A stretch of 64,000 nt of DNA from Amycolatopsis sp. CA-230715 (GCF_018736145.1 NZ_CP059997.1:8617501-8681500); one strand, 5' to 3'; numbered from the stretch's first letter, positions 50,310 through 59,966 are shown. Notes: generated by a model from the letters alone, not told the origin. Numbers and translations are program-made.

Positions 50310-51764
50310 GTGAGTTCACCCACCCGATCGGGTGGTGCCGGGGCTGGAGGCCCCGGCACCCGGCCCGCTGGTCTCCAGCGGCAGATCGGCCCATTGCAGG
50401 CGACGGCCATCAACATGACACAGATGTGCGGGATCGGCCCGTTCATCACCATGCCCGGCATGGTCGCCGCGATGGGCGGGCCGCAGGCCATGTTCGGCTG
50501 GATCGTCGGCGCGATCGTGGTGATCGCCGACGGGCTCATCTGGGCCGAGCTCGGCGCGGCCATGCCCGGCGCCGGTGGCACCTACATCTACCTGCGCGAG
50601 GCCTTCCAGTACCGCACCGGCCGCCTGATGCCGTTCCTGTTCGTGTGGAGCGCGGTGCTGTTCATCCCGCTCATCATGTCCTCGGGCATCATCGGGCTGG
50701 TCCAGTACCTCGGCTACCTGGTGCCCGGTGTCGTCGGCGCCGACGGCGCGACGACCGTGCTCGGTAAGGTCATCGGGATCGGCATCGTCGCCGTCATCAT
50801 GCTGTTGCTGCTGCGCAAGATCGGGCAGATCACGAAGTTCACCATGGTGCTCTTCGGCGTCATGCTGTTCGCGATGCTCGCCACCATCGTGGCGGCGTTC
50901 TCGCATTTCGACGCCGCGCAGGCGTTCGCGTTCACCCCGGGGGCGTTCAGCCTCTCCGGCGGCGCCTTCTGGATGGGCCTCGGCGCCGGTCTCGTGATCG
51001 CCGTCTACGACTACCTCGGCTACAACACCATCGCCTACCTCGGCGCCGAGGTGCGCGATCCCGGCAGGACCCTGCCGAGGGCGATCATCTTCTCGATCGT
51101 CGGAATCATGTCGCTGTACTTCCTGTTCCAGGTCGGCGTGCTCGGCGCGCTGCCGCTCGACCAGGTCCAGAGCGCCAGCTCGCTCGGCTCGATGGTGCTC
51201 GAACAGGCATGGGGCACCGGTGTGTCGAAGGTGATCACGGTCTTCATCGTGATCGCCGCGATCGGCTCGGTCTTCGCCGGTCTGCTCGGCGGCTCTCGCG
51301 TTCCCTTCGAAGCCGCGCGCGACAAGGTGTTCCTGCCGGTCTTCGGCAAGCTCCACCCGAAGCTGAACCTGCCGACCGCCGGTGTGCTCACGATGGGCGT
51401 GCTGACCATGGCGGGTTCGCTGTTCTCGCTGACCGACGTGATCAGCGCGGCGGTGAGCACGCTCGTGCTCATCCAGTCGCTCGCCCAGGTGGCCGCGATC
51501 GTCGTGCTGCGCCGTCGCCAGCCGCACCTCAAGCGCCCGTACCGCCAATGGCTGTACCCGCTGCCGACGGTCATCGCGCTCGTCGGATTCGTCTACCTGT
51601 ACTACTCGTCGACCGAACTGTCCCTGTGGCTGTCGATCGGCTGGGTCGTGTTCGGCATCGCGGCGTTCCTCGTGTGGGCCAAGGCGGAACGCACGTGGCC
51701 CTTCGGGCCGAAGGAAATACGCGAGGCCTATTCGGAAGACAAGACGGAGGAGACCACCGCATGA
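50310..51764 (+). CDS. APC-superfamily permease
   Basis: A 484-residue membrane protein with about 12 hydrophobic segments and the amino acid permease signature in segment 1 (INMTQMCGIGPFITMPGMV) and GAEVRDPGRTLPRAI. GTG at 50310 with GGAGG 6 bases upstream. Its stop overlaps the ATG of the glucosaminidase (ATGA). APC proteins normally carry amino acids or amines, so in this operon it may import glucosamine or a related product, which would be unusual. Confidence 0.87.
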   Translation: MSSPTRSGGAGAGGPGTRPAGLQRQIGPLQATAINMTQMCGIGPFITMPGMVAAMGGPQAMFGWIVGAIVVIADGLIWAELGAAMPGAGGTYIYLREAFQYRTGRLMPFLFVWSAVLFIPLIMSSGIIGLVQYLGYLVPGVVGADGATTVLGKVIGIGIVAVIMLLLLRKIGQITKFTMVLFGVMLFAMLATIVAAFSHFDAAQAFAFTPGAFSLSGGAFWMGLGAGLVIAVYDYLGYNTIAYLGAEVRDPGRTLPRAIIFSIVGIMSLYFLFQVGVLGALPLDQVQSASSLGSMVLEQAWGTGVSKVITVFIVIAAIGSVFAGLLGGSRVPFEAARDKVFLPVFGKLHPKLNLPTAGVLTMGVLTMAGSLFSLTDVISAAVSTLVLIQSLAQVAAIVVLRRRQPHLKRPYRQWLYPLPTVIALVGFVYLYYSSTELSLWLSIGWVVFGIAAFLVWAKAERTWPFGPKEIREAYSEDKTEETTA

Positions 51765-54673
51765 GGAAGTCTGTCGCACGCGCGCTGACCTTCACCGCGG
51801 CCGCGTTGCTCGTACCTGGCCTGGTCACGGTGTCCGCCGCGGCGGAAAACGAGCAGGCGCGCCCGGCGTCGGCCGAACCGGTCACCCTCGGCACCGGCGG
51901 CTGGCAGGTGCAGAGCACCGCGCTCGCGAAGCAGCCGGGGGAGCAGGTGTCCAGCCCCGATTTCGCGACTAAAGGCTGGCTGCCGGTCAAACCGGACGAC
52001 GCGGGCGCACCGGGCACCGAGATCAACGCCTTGGTGCAGAACGGCGAGTGCCCCGACGTCTACACCGGCGAGAACATGCGCAAGTGCTTCGGGTACATGC
52101 CGGCGCTGGGCCCGGTGACGGTGCCGAGGTTCGCGGTGCCGTGGTGGTTCCGCACCGACTTCACCCCGCAGATCAAGGCGGGCCAGACCGCGAAGCTGAC
52201 CATCCCCGGTGTCGTCGGCGAAGGCGACGTGTGGGTCAACGGCAAGCTCGTGGCGGGCAAGGACATCGTCAGCGGGGCCTACGCCACCCACACCTTCGAC
52301 GTGTCGAAGCTGGTGCGCCCCGGCAAGAACTCGCTCGCGATCAAGATGTACCCGAACAACCCGAAGAAGATGTTCACCCTCGACCAGGTCGACTGGGGCC
52401 AGATCCCGCCGGACAACAACACCGGTATCCAGTTCCCGGTGACCCTGCAGGTCTCCGACGCGCTGACCGGGTCGAACGCGCACGTGACCCAGGCGAACGC
52501 GGCCGATCTGAGCAGTTCCGCGCTGACCGTGAAGACCGACGTCACGAACAACGCGGGGTCCGCGCAGACCGCCGACGTCAGCGCCACGGTGACCCCACCG
52601 GCGGGCGGGGGAGCGCCGATCGAGGTCAAGCAGTCGGTGTCGATTCCCCCGCACACCACCAAAACCGTGGAGTTCAGCCCGGCGAAGTTCGGCGCGCTGA
52701 AGATCAGCGAGCCGAAGCTCTGGTGGCCCTACTCGATGGGCGACCAGCCGCTGTACGGCCTGAAGACCGCGATCGCGCAGAACGGCACGGTGTCCACCAC
52801 GGCGAGCCAGACCTTCGGGATCCGCAGCGTCAGCACGCGGCTGGCCGGGAAGTCGCCGCAGGCGCCGGAGGGCTCGCGGATCTTCGGCATCAACGGCAAG
52901 GAGTTCGTGTTCCGCGGCGGCGGGTACGCCCCGGACCTGTTCCTGCGCTACTCGAAGGCCGAGGTCGCGCACCACGCGGCGCTGATCAAGAACATGGGAC
53001 TCAACGGCATCCGGCTCGAGGGCCACGACATGCCGCAGGACTTCTACGACCAGATGGACCGCGCCGGCATCCTGGTGATCGGCGGGTTCCTGTGCTGCGA
53101 CGCGTGGCAGCCGGAGAAGGACACGAAGCTGACCGAACGCGATTATCGGATCATGCACGATTCGGCGGTCGGCATCGGCAGGATGGAGCGCAACCACCCG
53201 AGCGTGTTCACCTACGGCTGGAGCGACAACGAGCCGATCCCGCGTCAGGAGAGCGAAACGCTCAAAGCGTTCAAGGAAACCGATTTCGACGTCCCGCTGA
53301 CCGCGTCCGCGGAGTACAAGAGCACGCCGACGCTCGGCCAGGCCGGCGAGAAGGAAGGCCCGTACGACTGGGTCCCGCCGACATATTGGTACGACACCAC
53401 GCATTTCGACCCGAAGGACCCGAGCCGCACGAACGTCGGCGGTTCGTGGGGTTTCGCGAGCGAGCAGAGCGCGGGTCACACGGTGCCGACGATGGACTCC
53501 GTCAAGCGGTTCCTTTCCCCGGCGGAGCAGGAAAAGCTCTGGAAGGACCCGGAGTACAACCAGTACCACGCGAACTTCGAGGCGGGCCACGGCGGCTACA
53601 AGTTCGGCACGCTGTACACCTTCGACGACGCGATGGCGAAGCGGTATGGCAAGTGGTCCGATCTCGACTCCTACGTCAAGCAGGCGCAGGTGGCGAACTA
53701 CGAGAACACGCGCTCGCAGTTCGAGTCGTTCATCAACCACTCGACGGACAAGAAGAACCCGGCGACCGGCATCGTCTACTGGCAGCTGAACAAGGGCTGG
53801 CCGACCCTGCTGTGGTCGCTGTTCAACAACGACGGTGACCAGCCCGGCGCGTACTTCGGCGCCAAGAAGGCGAACAAGCCGCTGCACGCGCTCTACGCCT
53901 ACGACGACGACACGGTGACCGTGGCGAACCTCGGCGGCGGTGCGCAGCAAGGGCTTTCGGTGCAGGCGAAGGTCTACGACCTCGACGGCAAGGTGCTCGA
54001 CGACCAGCAGGCCGACGGGGTTTCACTGGCGGGCCAGCAGGTCCGGAACGCGGTGCTGAAGCCGAAGGTGCCGTCCGCGACGAAACCGCCCGCGAAGGCG
54101 AGCGTGTACTTCGTCGAGCTGCTGGTGAAGCAGAACGGGCAGGTCGTCGACCGCAACACCTACTGGCAGTCGACCCAGAAGGACGTCGTCGACTGGCCGA
54201 AGAGCTACCAGAACCCGCAGGCGACCATGTCGCAGTACGCGAACCTGCAGGCGTTGCAGAACCTGCCGAAGTCCTCGGTCGGCGTGCAGGCGGCCACCAG
54301 GGGCGAGCAGGGGCCGAACGGCGCCGACACCGCCACCGCGGTGACGGTGACCAACACGTCGTCGAAACCGGTCGCGTTCTTCCTGCGCGCGGATGTGCGC
54401 CGTGGCACCGCGGACGGCAAGGAGCAGCCGGGTGACAACCAGGTCGTCACCGCGACCTGGGACGAGAACGACATCGTGCTGTGGCCGGGCGAGTCGCAGG
54501 TGCTCACCGCGCACTACGACTCGAAGCAGCTGCGCGGGGCGCGGCCGGTGGTGTCGGTGGCCGGGTGGAACACCGACCGGGTCGTGGTGAGCGCACCGGC
54601 TTCGTCCTACCAGGCACCGGTGTCGCAGTACGCCGCCTATCGCATGCCACTGCCCGACGGGACGAAGGAGTGA
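51761..54673 (+). CDS. Secreted GH2 exo-beta-D-glucosaminidase (CsxA-like)
   Basis: A 970-residue protein with a Sec signal peptide (RKSVARALTFTAAALLVPGL, cleaved after about residue 28), a galactose-binding-like N-terminal domain, GH2 immunoglobulin-like domain, TIM barrel and C-terminal beta domains. By comparison with CsxA of Amycolatopsis orientalis, Asp489 in YGWSDNEP is the acid/base and Glu568 in FASEQSAG the nucleophile. CsxA releases glucosamine from chitosan ends; it is somewhat longer (1032 residues) owing to an extra carbohydrate-binding module, which seems missing here. The ATG overlaps the permease stop and its own stop overlaps the kinase start (GTGA). Confidence 0.88.
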   Translation: MRKSVARALTFTAAALLVPGLVTVSAAAENEQARPASAEPVTLGTGGWQVQSTALAKQPGEQVSSPDFATKGWLPVKPDDAGAPGTEINALVQNGECPDVYTGENMRKCFGYMPALGPVTVPRFAVPWWFRTDFTPQIKAGQTAKLTIPGVVGEGDVWVNGKLVAGKDIVSGAYATHTFDVSKLVRPGKNSLAIKMYPNNPKKMFTLDQVDWGQIPPDNNTGIQFPVTLQVSDALTGSNAHVTQANAADLSSSALTVKTDVTNNAGSAQTADVSATVTPPAGGGAPIEVKQSVSIPPHTTKTVEFSPAKFGALKISEPKLWWPYSMGDQPLYGLKTAIAQNGTVSTTASQTFGIRSVSTRLAGKSPQAPEGSRIFGINGKEFVFRGGGYAPDLFLRYSKAEVAHHAALIKNMGLNGIRLEGHDMPQDFYDQMDRAGILVIGGFLCCDAWQPEKDTKLTERDYRIMHDSAVGIGRMERNHPSVFTYGWSDNEPIPRQESETLKAFKETDFDVPLTASAEYKSTPTLGQAGEKEGPYDWVPPTYWYDTTHFDPKDPSRTNVGGSWGFASEQSAGHTVPTMDSVKRFLSPAEQEKLWKDPEYNQYHANFEAGHGGYKFGTLYTFDDAMAKRYGKWSDLDSYVKQAQVANYENTRSQFESFINHSTDKKNPATGIVYWQLNKGWPTLLWSLFNNDGDQPGAYFGAKKANKPLHALYAYDDDTVTVANLGGGAQQGLSVQAKVYDLDGKVLDDQQADGVSLAGQQVRNAVLKPKVPSATKPPAKASVYFVELLVKQNGQVVDRNTYWQSTQKDVVDWPKSYQNPQATMSQYANLQALQNLPKSSVGVQAATRGEQGPNGADTATAVTVTNTSSKPVAFFLRADVRRGTADGKEQPGDNQVVTATWDENDIVLWPGESQVLTAHYDSKQLRGARPVVSVAGWNTDRVVVSAPASSYQAPVSQYAAYRMPLPDGTKE

Positions 54674-55566
54674 CGGAACTGGACGTGATACTGGGGATCG
54701 ACTTCGGTGGCACGAAGGTCGCGATCGGGTTGTCCGACCGCGACGGGACGCTGCTCGCGCAGCGGCGCATCGACACCGACGCGGAGGCCGGCGCCCAGCA
54801 GGTCATCGACAGGGCGCTGGCCGCCGCGGCGGAGCTGCTCGCCGACAACGGGCACGGCGGCCCGTCGGCGATCGGTGTGGTGAGTCCCGGGATCGTGCTG
54901 CCGGACGAGATCCTGCTCGCCCCGAACGTGCCGGGCTGGCAGCAGCTCCGGCTCCGGGACCTGGTGCGCGCCCGCTTCGGCGACCTGCCGGTCGCGGTCG
55001 GCACCGACGTCAAGGCGGCGGGCCTCGCCGAGGCGAGGTGGGGAGCCTTGCGGGGCGTCGACCCCGCGGTGTTCCTCTACCTCGGCACCGGTCTCGCCGC
55101 CGCGATCGTGCTCGGCGGCAAGGTGCTCGCCGGTGCGAACGGGGCGGCCGGCGAGATCGGCTACAACCTGCGCGGGGTGTCGGACACCGACGGGTTCGCC
55201 AGCGGTTCCGCACCGTTGGAGGAGGCGGTCGGCGGCCGGGGCCTCGGCAGGCGGGTCAGCGCGCTGACCGGCAGGCCGACGAGCGCGGCGGAGCTTTTCG
55301 AGCTGGCGAAACAGGATCCGGCGGCGAAGGAACTGCTCACCGACGCGCTCGACGAGCTGTCGGTGCACGTGGCGAACCTGGCGATCGCGATCGACCCGGT
55401 GCGGATCGCGGTCGGCGGCGGCCTCGTCCGGTCGGCCGAGGTGGTGCTGCCGCCGTTGCGGTACCGGCTTTCCCAGGCGGTGCCGTTCCCGCCCGCGCTG
55501 GTCCCGGCCGAGTTCGACCAGGATGGCGCGCTCCGCGGCGCGATCGCGCTGGCGCTGGACGCCTGA
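54670..55566 (+). CDS. ROK-family sugar kinase
   Basis: A 298-residue kinase-fold protein: phosphate loop ILGIDFGGTKVAIG near residue 6, catalytic Asp in VGTDVKAAGLAE near 115, and YLGTGLAAAIVLGG near 138. The zinc motif CxCGxxGC is absent; the region after GAAGEIGYNL has no Cys. It probably phosphorylates the sugar released by the glucosaminidase. GTG at 54670 overlaps the previous stop by 4 bases. A strong terminator follows. Glucosamine or N-acetylglucosamine kinase is inferred from context only. Confidence 0.82.
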   Translation: MTELDVILGIDFGGTKVAIGLSDRDGTLLAQRRIDTDAEAGAQQVIDRALAAAAELLADNGHGGPSAIGVVSPGIVLPDEILLAPNVPGWQQLRLRDLVRARFGDLPVAVGTDVKAAGLAEARWGALRGVDPAVFLYLGTGLAAAIVLGGKVLAGANGAAGEIGYNLRGVSDTDGFASGSAPLEEAVGGRGLGRRVSALTGRPTSAAELFELAKQDPAAKELLTDALDELSVHVANLAIAIDPVRIAVGGGLVRSAEVVLPPLRYRLSQAVPFPPALVPAEFDQDGALRGAIALALDA

Positions 55567-55577
55567 GGCGGAACGTG

Positions 55578-55613
55578 ACGGCCGGGCCCGCGTCGTGCGG
55601 GCCCGGCCGTTTT
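55578..55613 (+). terminator. Rho-independent terminator of the glucosaminidase operon
   Basis: ACGGCCGGGCCCGC (55578-55591) pairs perfectly with 55597-55610 around GTCGT, and TTTC follows. A 14-pair GC stem with a short T-run. Confidence 0.9.
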
Positions 55614-55752
55614 CGCACGGTCGCCGCGCGGTTTCATTCGGTCGCCGGACGATCCCACTCGATGAGGTGTTGCCGTACCGAGGCCGGAGGGACCAGGCTG
55701 GGGCCCGATCCGGCCACCATCGGCGGCGCGCCGGCGAACGAAACGGGGGCCC

Positions 55753-56328
55753 ATGGAACGCGTCGTTCTGCTCGACGAGTCCGGACAGGCGATCGGCACG
55801 GCCCCCAAGGCCACCGTTCACGACGAGCGCACCCCGTTGCACCTGGCTTTTTCGTGCTACGTCTTCGATTCCGTCGGCAGGCTCCTGCTCACCAGGCGGG
55901 CGCTGAGCAAGCCGACGTGGCCGGGCGTGTGGACGAACAGCTGCTGCGGGCACCCCGGCCCCGGCGAGCCGATGGAGGCAGGGGTGCTGCGTCGGCTGAA
56001 GGACGAGCTGGGTCTGTCCGTGCACCGGCTCGAACTGGTGCTGCCGAGGTTCCGCTACCGCGCGGTGATGCCCAACGGCGTCGTCGAAAACGAGCTGTGC
56101 CCGGTGTACCTCGCGTTCACCGAGGACGCGCCGAGCCCGGAGCCGAGCGAGGTCGAGGAAGTGGACTGGGTCGACTGGGTGGCGTTCGCGCGCTCGGTGC
56201 TCGACGGCAGCCGGGCGGTTTCGCCGTGGTGCGCCGAGCAGGTACCCGAACTGGCGGCGCTCGGCGACCGGCCGACCGCGTGGCCCGTCGCCCGCCCCGA
56301 CGCACTCCCACCCGCCGCCCGGAACTGA
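55753..56328 (+). CDS. idi: Isopentenyl-diphosphate delta-isomerase, type 1
   Basis: A 191-residue Nudix-fold isomerase interconverting IPP and DMAPP for terpenoid and quinone synthesis. Catalytic Cys65 in WTNSCCGHP and the Glu pair Glu112/Glu114 in ENELCPVY match Cys67 and Glu114/Glu116 of the E. coli enzyme. ATG at 55753 behind GGGGGCCC. Stand-alone gene between the kinase terminator and the copper region. Confidence 0.95.
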   Translation: MERVVLLDESGQAIGTAPKATVHDERTPLHLAFSCYVFDSVGRLLLTRRALSKPTWPGVWTNSCCGHPGPGEPMEAGVLRRLKDELGLSVHRLELVLPRFRYRAVMPNGVVENELCPVYLAFTEDAPSPEPSEVEEVDWVDWVAFARSVLDGSRAVSPWCAEQVPELAALGDRPTAWPVARPDALPPAARN

Positions 56329-56395
56329 TCTTTCGCTGCTCGCCCCGAAGGATGCTCCGATAGAGGTCGGGCCGGGCTGCCGCCCTGGCGTCTGT

Positions 56396-56560
56396 CCCCG
56401 AAGGTGGCCTTCGGGGCGGTAGACGCCGCGAACTCGGCCCTCGCGCCGCACTTCCGCCACCTGCGCGCGCCCGCAGCGGGCTGCCGCACCGGCAAGCGGA
56501 TGGTCGGGCGTGCGAGGGGTGGATTTGTGGCGTTGAGCGCCCCGAAGGTGGCCTTCGGGG
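56396..56560. repeat. Pair of CCCCGAAGG hairpin repeats
   Basis: Two identical 21-base hairpins (56396-56416, 56540-56560) have perfect 9-base arms CCCCGAAGG/CCTTCGGGG and a TGG loop. A partial copy starts at 56343. They are relatives of the hairpins at 39982 and 40012. The 459-base gap 56329-56787 otherwise holds only the copper promoter. Confidence 0.8.
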
Positions 56561-56723
56561 ACCAACCGAGAACCGCCGCCGCCGATCACCGCGAGCCGCA
56601 CCCGAAATCGCGGGTTATCGCTGACCGGGTCGCTCGTGCGCGGTGAACTTCGCTGACCGTGCTCAGCGTCCTCATGGCGGCCATCCGTGCAACCATTCTT
56701 GCATCGTGCCTGGTGACGACGCA

Positions 56724-56754
56724 TTGCCTCACTGATACCCTGCGGGGGTATAGT
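56724..56754 (+). promoter_or_regulatory. Copper-responsive promoter with CsoR-type operator
   Basis: -35 TTGCCT (56724-56729) and -10 TATAGT (56749-56754) are 19 bases apart. Between them ATACCC-N5-GGGTAT (56735-56751) matches the CsoR operator pattern of actinomycetes. No csoR gene is in view. Confidence 0.65.
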
Positions 56755-56787
56755 ATGAGGCACAGTGGCGGAGTCGAGGGAGGGCCC

Positions 56788-57699
56788 ATGGGTGTCAGCA
56801 CGGCGGCGAAGCTCGGGGGATTCGCGGTGGCCGCGGTCGTCGTGTTCGGTGGCGCGTACGGGATCGGCGCCGCGGTGGGCCCGGTCGGCACCGATCAGAA
56901 CGCCATGCAGGGTGGCGCGATGCAGCACGCCGCACACGAGCCGGGCGGTTTGCGCGCGTCGGAACAGGGCTACACCTTCGCCGTGCAGACCACCGCTTTC
57001 GCCGAAGGCCAGCCGAAGCAGCTCGAATTCCGGATCACCGGCCCGGACGGCGGCACGGTGACCGCGTTCGACCCGAACCACGACCGCCGGATGCACCTGA
57101 TCGTGGCGCGCCGCGATCTGTCGGGCTACCAGCACCTGCATCCCGCGCTCGGCGCGGACGGCGTGTGGCGCGTGCAGGCGGCTTTCGCCGACGCCGGTCA
57201 GTACCGGCTCTTCGCGGACTTCGTGCCGAGCGCGCTCAAGCAGAACCTCACCCTCGGCGCCGACGTGTCGGTGTCCGGCGAGGCCAGCGCGGTCCCGTTG
57301 CCGCCGCCGTCGGACACCGCGCACGTCGAGGATTCCGACTACGCGGTGCGCCTCGGCGGCCGCCCGGTGGTCGGTGAAGCGAAGCTCGTCCTGTCGGTGA
57401 GCCGGGGCGGCGCGCCGGTCACCGATCTGCAGCGGTACCTCGGCGCGTACGGTCACCTGGTCGCGCTGCGCGAGGGCGATCTCGGCTACCTGCACGTCCA
57501 CCCCGAGGAATCCGCGACAGCGGGGCCGGACATCACCTTCTCGGCCGCTTTCCCTTCGGCCGGGCGCTACCGCCTGTACCTGGACTTCCAGCACGGCGGG
57601 GTGGTCCGCACGGCGGAGTTCACGGTGACCGTCGGCGACACGGGCCCGCTCCCGGCCCCGGCGCCCGCATCGGGCGACGGCCACGGACACGGGCACTGA
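56788..57699 (+). CDS. Membrane-anchored, His/Met-rich metal-associated protein
   Basis: A 303-residue protein with one N-terminal membrane segment (AAKLGGFAVAAVVVFGGAYG), a short Met/His region (NAMQGGAMQHAAHE), two beta-domains with HLHP and HVHPEE motifs, and a C-terminal GDGHGHGH tail. These suggest binding of copper outside the membrane, delivering it to or buffering it for the ATPase encoded next. ATG at 56788 with GAGGGAGGG upstream. It is the first gene after the CsoR-type promoter. Confidence 0.78.
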   Translation: MGVSTAAKLGGFAVAAVVVFGGAYGIGAAVGPVGTDQNAMQGGAMQHAAHEPGGLRASEQGYTFAVQTTAFAEGQPKQLEFRITGPDGGTVTAFDPNHDRRMHLIVARRDLSGYQHLHPALGADGVWRVQAAFADAGQYRLFADFVPSALKQNLTLGADVSVSGEASAVPLPPPSDTAHVEDSDYAVRLGGRPVVGEAKLVLSVSRGGAPVTDLQRYLGAYGHLVALREGDLGYLHVHPEESATAGPDITFSAAFPSAGRYRLYLDFQHGGVVRTAEFTVTVGDTGPLPAPAPASGDGHGHGH

Positions 57700-57734
57700 A
57701 CGGCGGAAAAGACATGGCACAGCGAGGAGAACCG

Positions 57735-59966
57735 ATGACCGCGGTGGATGAGCAGTCGAGTGTCGAGCTGGTCATCGGCGGCATGACCTGCGCGTCCTGC
57801 GCCGCGCGGATCGAGAAGAAGCTCAACCGGATCGACGGCGTCGCGGCGACGGTCAACTACGCCACCGAAAAGGCGAAAGTGTCCTATCCGGACTCGGTGT
57901 CGCCGGAGGAGCTGGTGGACACCGTCGCCAAAGCCGGTTACACCGCAACACTTCCCGCGGCGTCCGAAAAGGACACTGAGGAGGAGGTGGACGAGTCGCG
58001 GCCCGCGCGGGACCGCCTGCTCGTGAGCGCGGCGCTGTCGTTGCCCGTGGTTCTGCTCGCGATGATCCCGGCGCTGCAGTTCACGAACTGGCAGTGGGCT
58101 TCGCTGACACTGGCGGCGCCGGTGATCGTCTGGGGCGCGCTGCCGTTCCACCGTGCGGCGTGGGCGAACCTTCGCCACGGCACGGCGACCATGGACACCC
58201 TCGTCTCGATGGGCACCCTCGCCGCGTTCGCGTGGTCGGTGTACGCGTTGTTCTTCGGCACCGCGGGCGAACCGGGCATGGTCCACCCGTTCCGGTTCAC
58301 GATCGAACGCGCCGCTGGCGACGGCAACATCTACCTCGAGGTGGCGGCGGGCGTCACCACGTTCATCCTCGCCGGACGCTACTTCGAGGCGCGGTCGAAG
58401 CGACGCGCCGGTGCCGCGCTGCGCGCGCTGCTCGATCTCGGTGCCTCCGAGGTTTCGTTGCTGCGCAACGGTTCCGAGGTGCGGGTCCCGGTCGCCGAGC
58501 TCGCGGTCGGCGACCGGTTCGTGGTGCGGCCAGGGGAGAAGATCGCCACCGACGGCGTGGTCGAGGACGGCTCGTCCGCGGTCGACGCGAGCATGCTCAC
58601 CGGCGAGTCCGTCCCGGTCGAGATCGGGCCGGGTGACGACGTCGTCGGCGCCACCTTGAACGTCGGCGGCAGGCTCGTGGTGCGGGCGAGCAGGGTCGGC
58701 TCGGACACCCAGCTCGCGCAGATGGCGAAGCTGGTCGAACAGGCGCAGACCGGCAAGGCGGAGATCCAGCGCCTCGCCGACCGGATCTCCGGCGTGTTCG
58801 TGCCGGTGGTGCTCCTGCTCGCCGCCGGAACCCTCGGTTTCTGGCTCGGCGCGGGCGATTCCACCGCTGCCGCGTTCACCGCGGCGGTCGCGGTGCTGAT
58901 CATCGCCTGCCCGTGCGCGCTCGGCCTCGCCACCCCGACCGCGCTGATGGTCGGCACCGGGCGCGGCGCGCAACTCGGGATCCTGATCAAGGGGCCGGAG
59001 GTGCTCGAGTCGACCCGGCGCGTGGACACCGCGGTGCTGGACAAGACCGGCACCGTGACCACCGGCCAGATGTCCCTTGTGGACATCGTGCCCGCGGACG
59101 GTGTCGACGAGGACGAACTGGTCCGGCTCGCGGGCGCGCTCGAAGACGCTTCCGAGCACCCCATCGCGAAGGCCATCGCGAACGGCGCACGCGCGCGGGG
59201 CGAGCTACCCGGGGTCACGGAGTTCGCCAACGACGAAGGACTCGGCGTGCACGGAGTGGTCGACGGGTACGCGGTCGTCGTCGGCAGGCCCGCGCTGCTC
59301 GCCGACTGGTCGCTGCCGTTGCCCGAAAAGCTCGACGCGGCAAGGGAAGCGGCCGAACGCGACGGCAGGACGGCGGTGGCGGTCGGCTGGGACGGCGCGG
59401 CGAGGGGACTGCTCGTGGTCGCCGACCGCGTCAAGCCGACGAGCGCCGAGGCGATCACCCGGCTGCGCGCGCTCGGCCTGACCCCGATCCTGCTCACCGG
59501 GGACAGCGAAGCCGTCGCGAACTCCGTCGCGCGCGAGGTCGGCATCGACGAGGTGATCGCCGGGGTGCTGCCCTCGGAAAAGGTCGACGTGGTGGCGCGC
59601 CTGCAAGCCGAAGGGCGCGTGGTGGCGATGGTCGGTGACGGCATCAACGACGCCGCCGCGCTGGCGAAGGCGGATCTGGGGCTGGCGATGGGCACCGGCA
59701 CCGACGTCGCGATCGAAGCGAGCGACCTGACCCTGGTGCGGGGTGACCTGCGGGTCGCCGCGGACGCGATCCGGCTGTCCCGGCGGACCTTCGGCACGAT
59801 CAAGGGCAACCTGTTCTGGGCCTTCGCCTACAACCTGGCGTGCATCCCGCTGGCGGCGGCCGGTCTGCTGAACCCGATGATCGCGGGCGCGGTGATGGCG
59901 TTCAGCTCGGTCTTCGTGGTGACGAACAGCCTGCGCCTTCGCCGGTTCGCCCCGCTGGCCGGGTGA
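57735..59966 (+). CDS. copA: Copper-exporting P1B-type ATPase
   Basis: A 743-residue P-type ATPase. One N-terminal metal domain has GMTCASC (Cys19, Cys22). The membrane metal site is Cys392-Pro-Cys394, the phosphorylated Asp is Asp436 in DKTGT, the SEHP motif follows, and GDGIND spans residues 634-639. Transmembrane segments 7 and 8 carry YN and the MxxSS motif (YNLACIP, MAFSSVFV), the Cu(I) signature. ATG at 57735 is preferred over 57714 because AGGAG lies 5-6 bases upstream. It pumps Cu(I) out of the cytosol. Confidence 0.94.
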   Translation: MTAVDEQSSVELVIGGMTCASCAARIEKKLNRIDGVAATVNYATEKAKVSYPDSVSPEELVDTVAKAGYTATLPAASEKDTEEEVDESRPARDRLLVSAALSLPVVLLAMIPALQFTNWQWASLTLAAPVIVWGALPFHRAAWANLRHGTATMDTLVSMGTLAAFAWSVYALFFGTAGEPGMVHPFRFTIERAAGDGNIYLEVAAGVTTFILAGRYFEARSKRRAGAALRALLDLGASEVSLLRNGSEVRVPVAELAVGDRFVVRPGEKIATDGVVEDGSSAVDASMLTGESVPVEIGPGDDVVGATLNVGGRLVVRASRVGSDTQLAQMAKLVEQAQTGKAEIQRLADRISGVFVPVVLLLAAGTLGFWLGAGDSTAAAFTAAVAVLIIACPCALGLATPTALMVGTGRGAQLGILIKGPEVLESTRRVDTAVLDKTGTVTTGQMSLVDIVPADGVDEDELVRLAGALEDASEHPIAKAIANGARARGELPGVTEFANDEGLGVHGVVDGYAVVVGRPALLADWSLPLPEKLDAAREAAERDGRTAVAVGWDGAARGLLVVADRVKPTSAEAITRLRALGLTPILLTGDSEAVANSVAREVGIDEVIAGVLPSEKVDVVARLQAEGRVVAMVGDGINDAAALAKADLGLAMGTGTDVAIEASDLTLVRGDLRVAADAIRLSRRTFGTIKGNLFWAFAYNLACIPLAAAGLLNPMIAGAVMAFSSVFVVTNSLRLRRFAPLAG

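Noticed and set aside
56404..56646. An 80-codon frame containing the hairpin repeats
   Set aside because: Its sequence is produced by the repeats (APKVAFGD) and it has no start site; it is not a gene.
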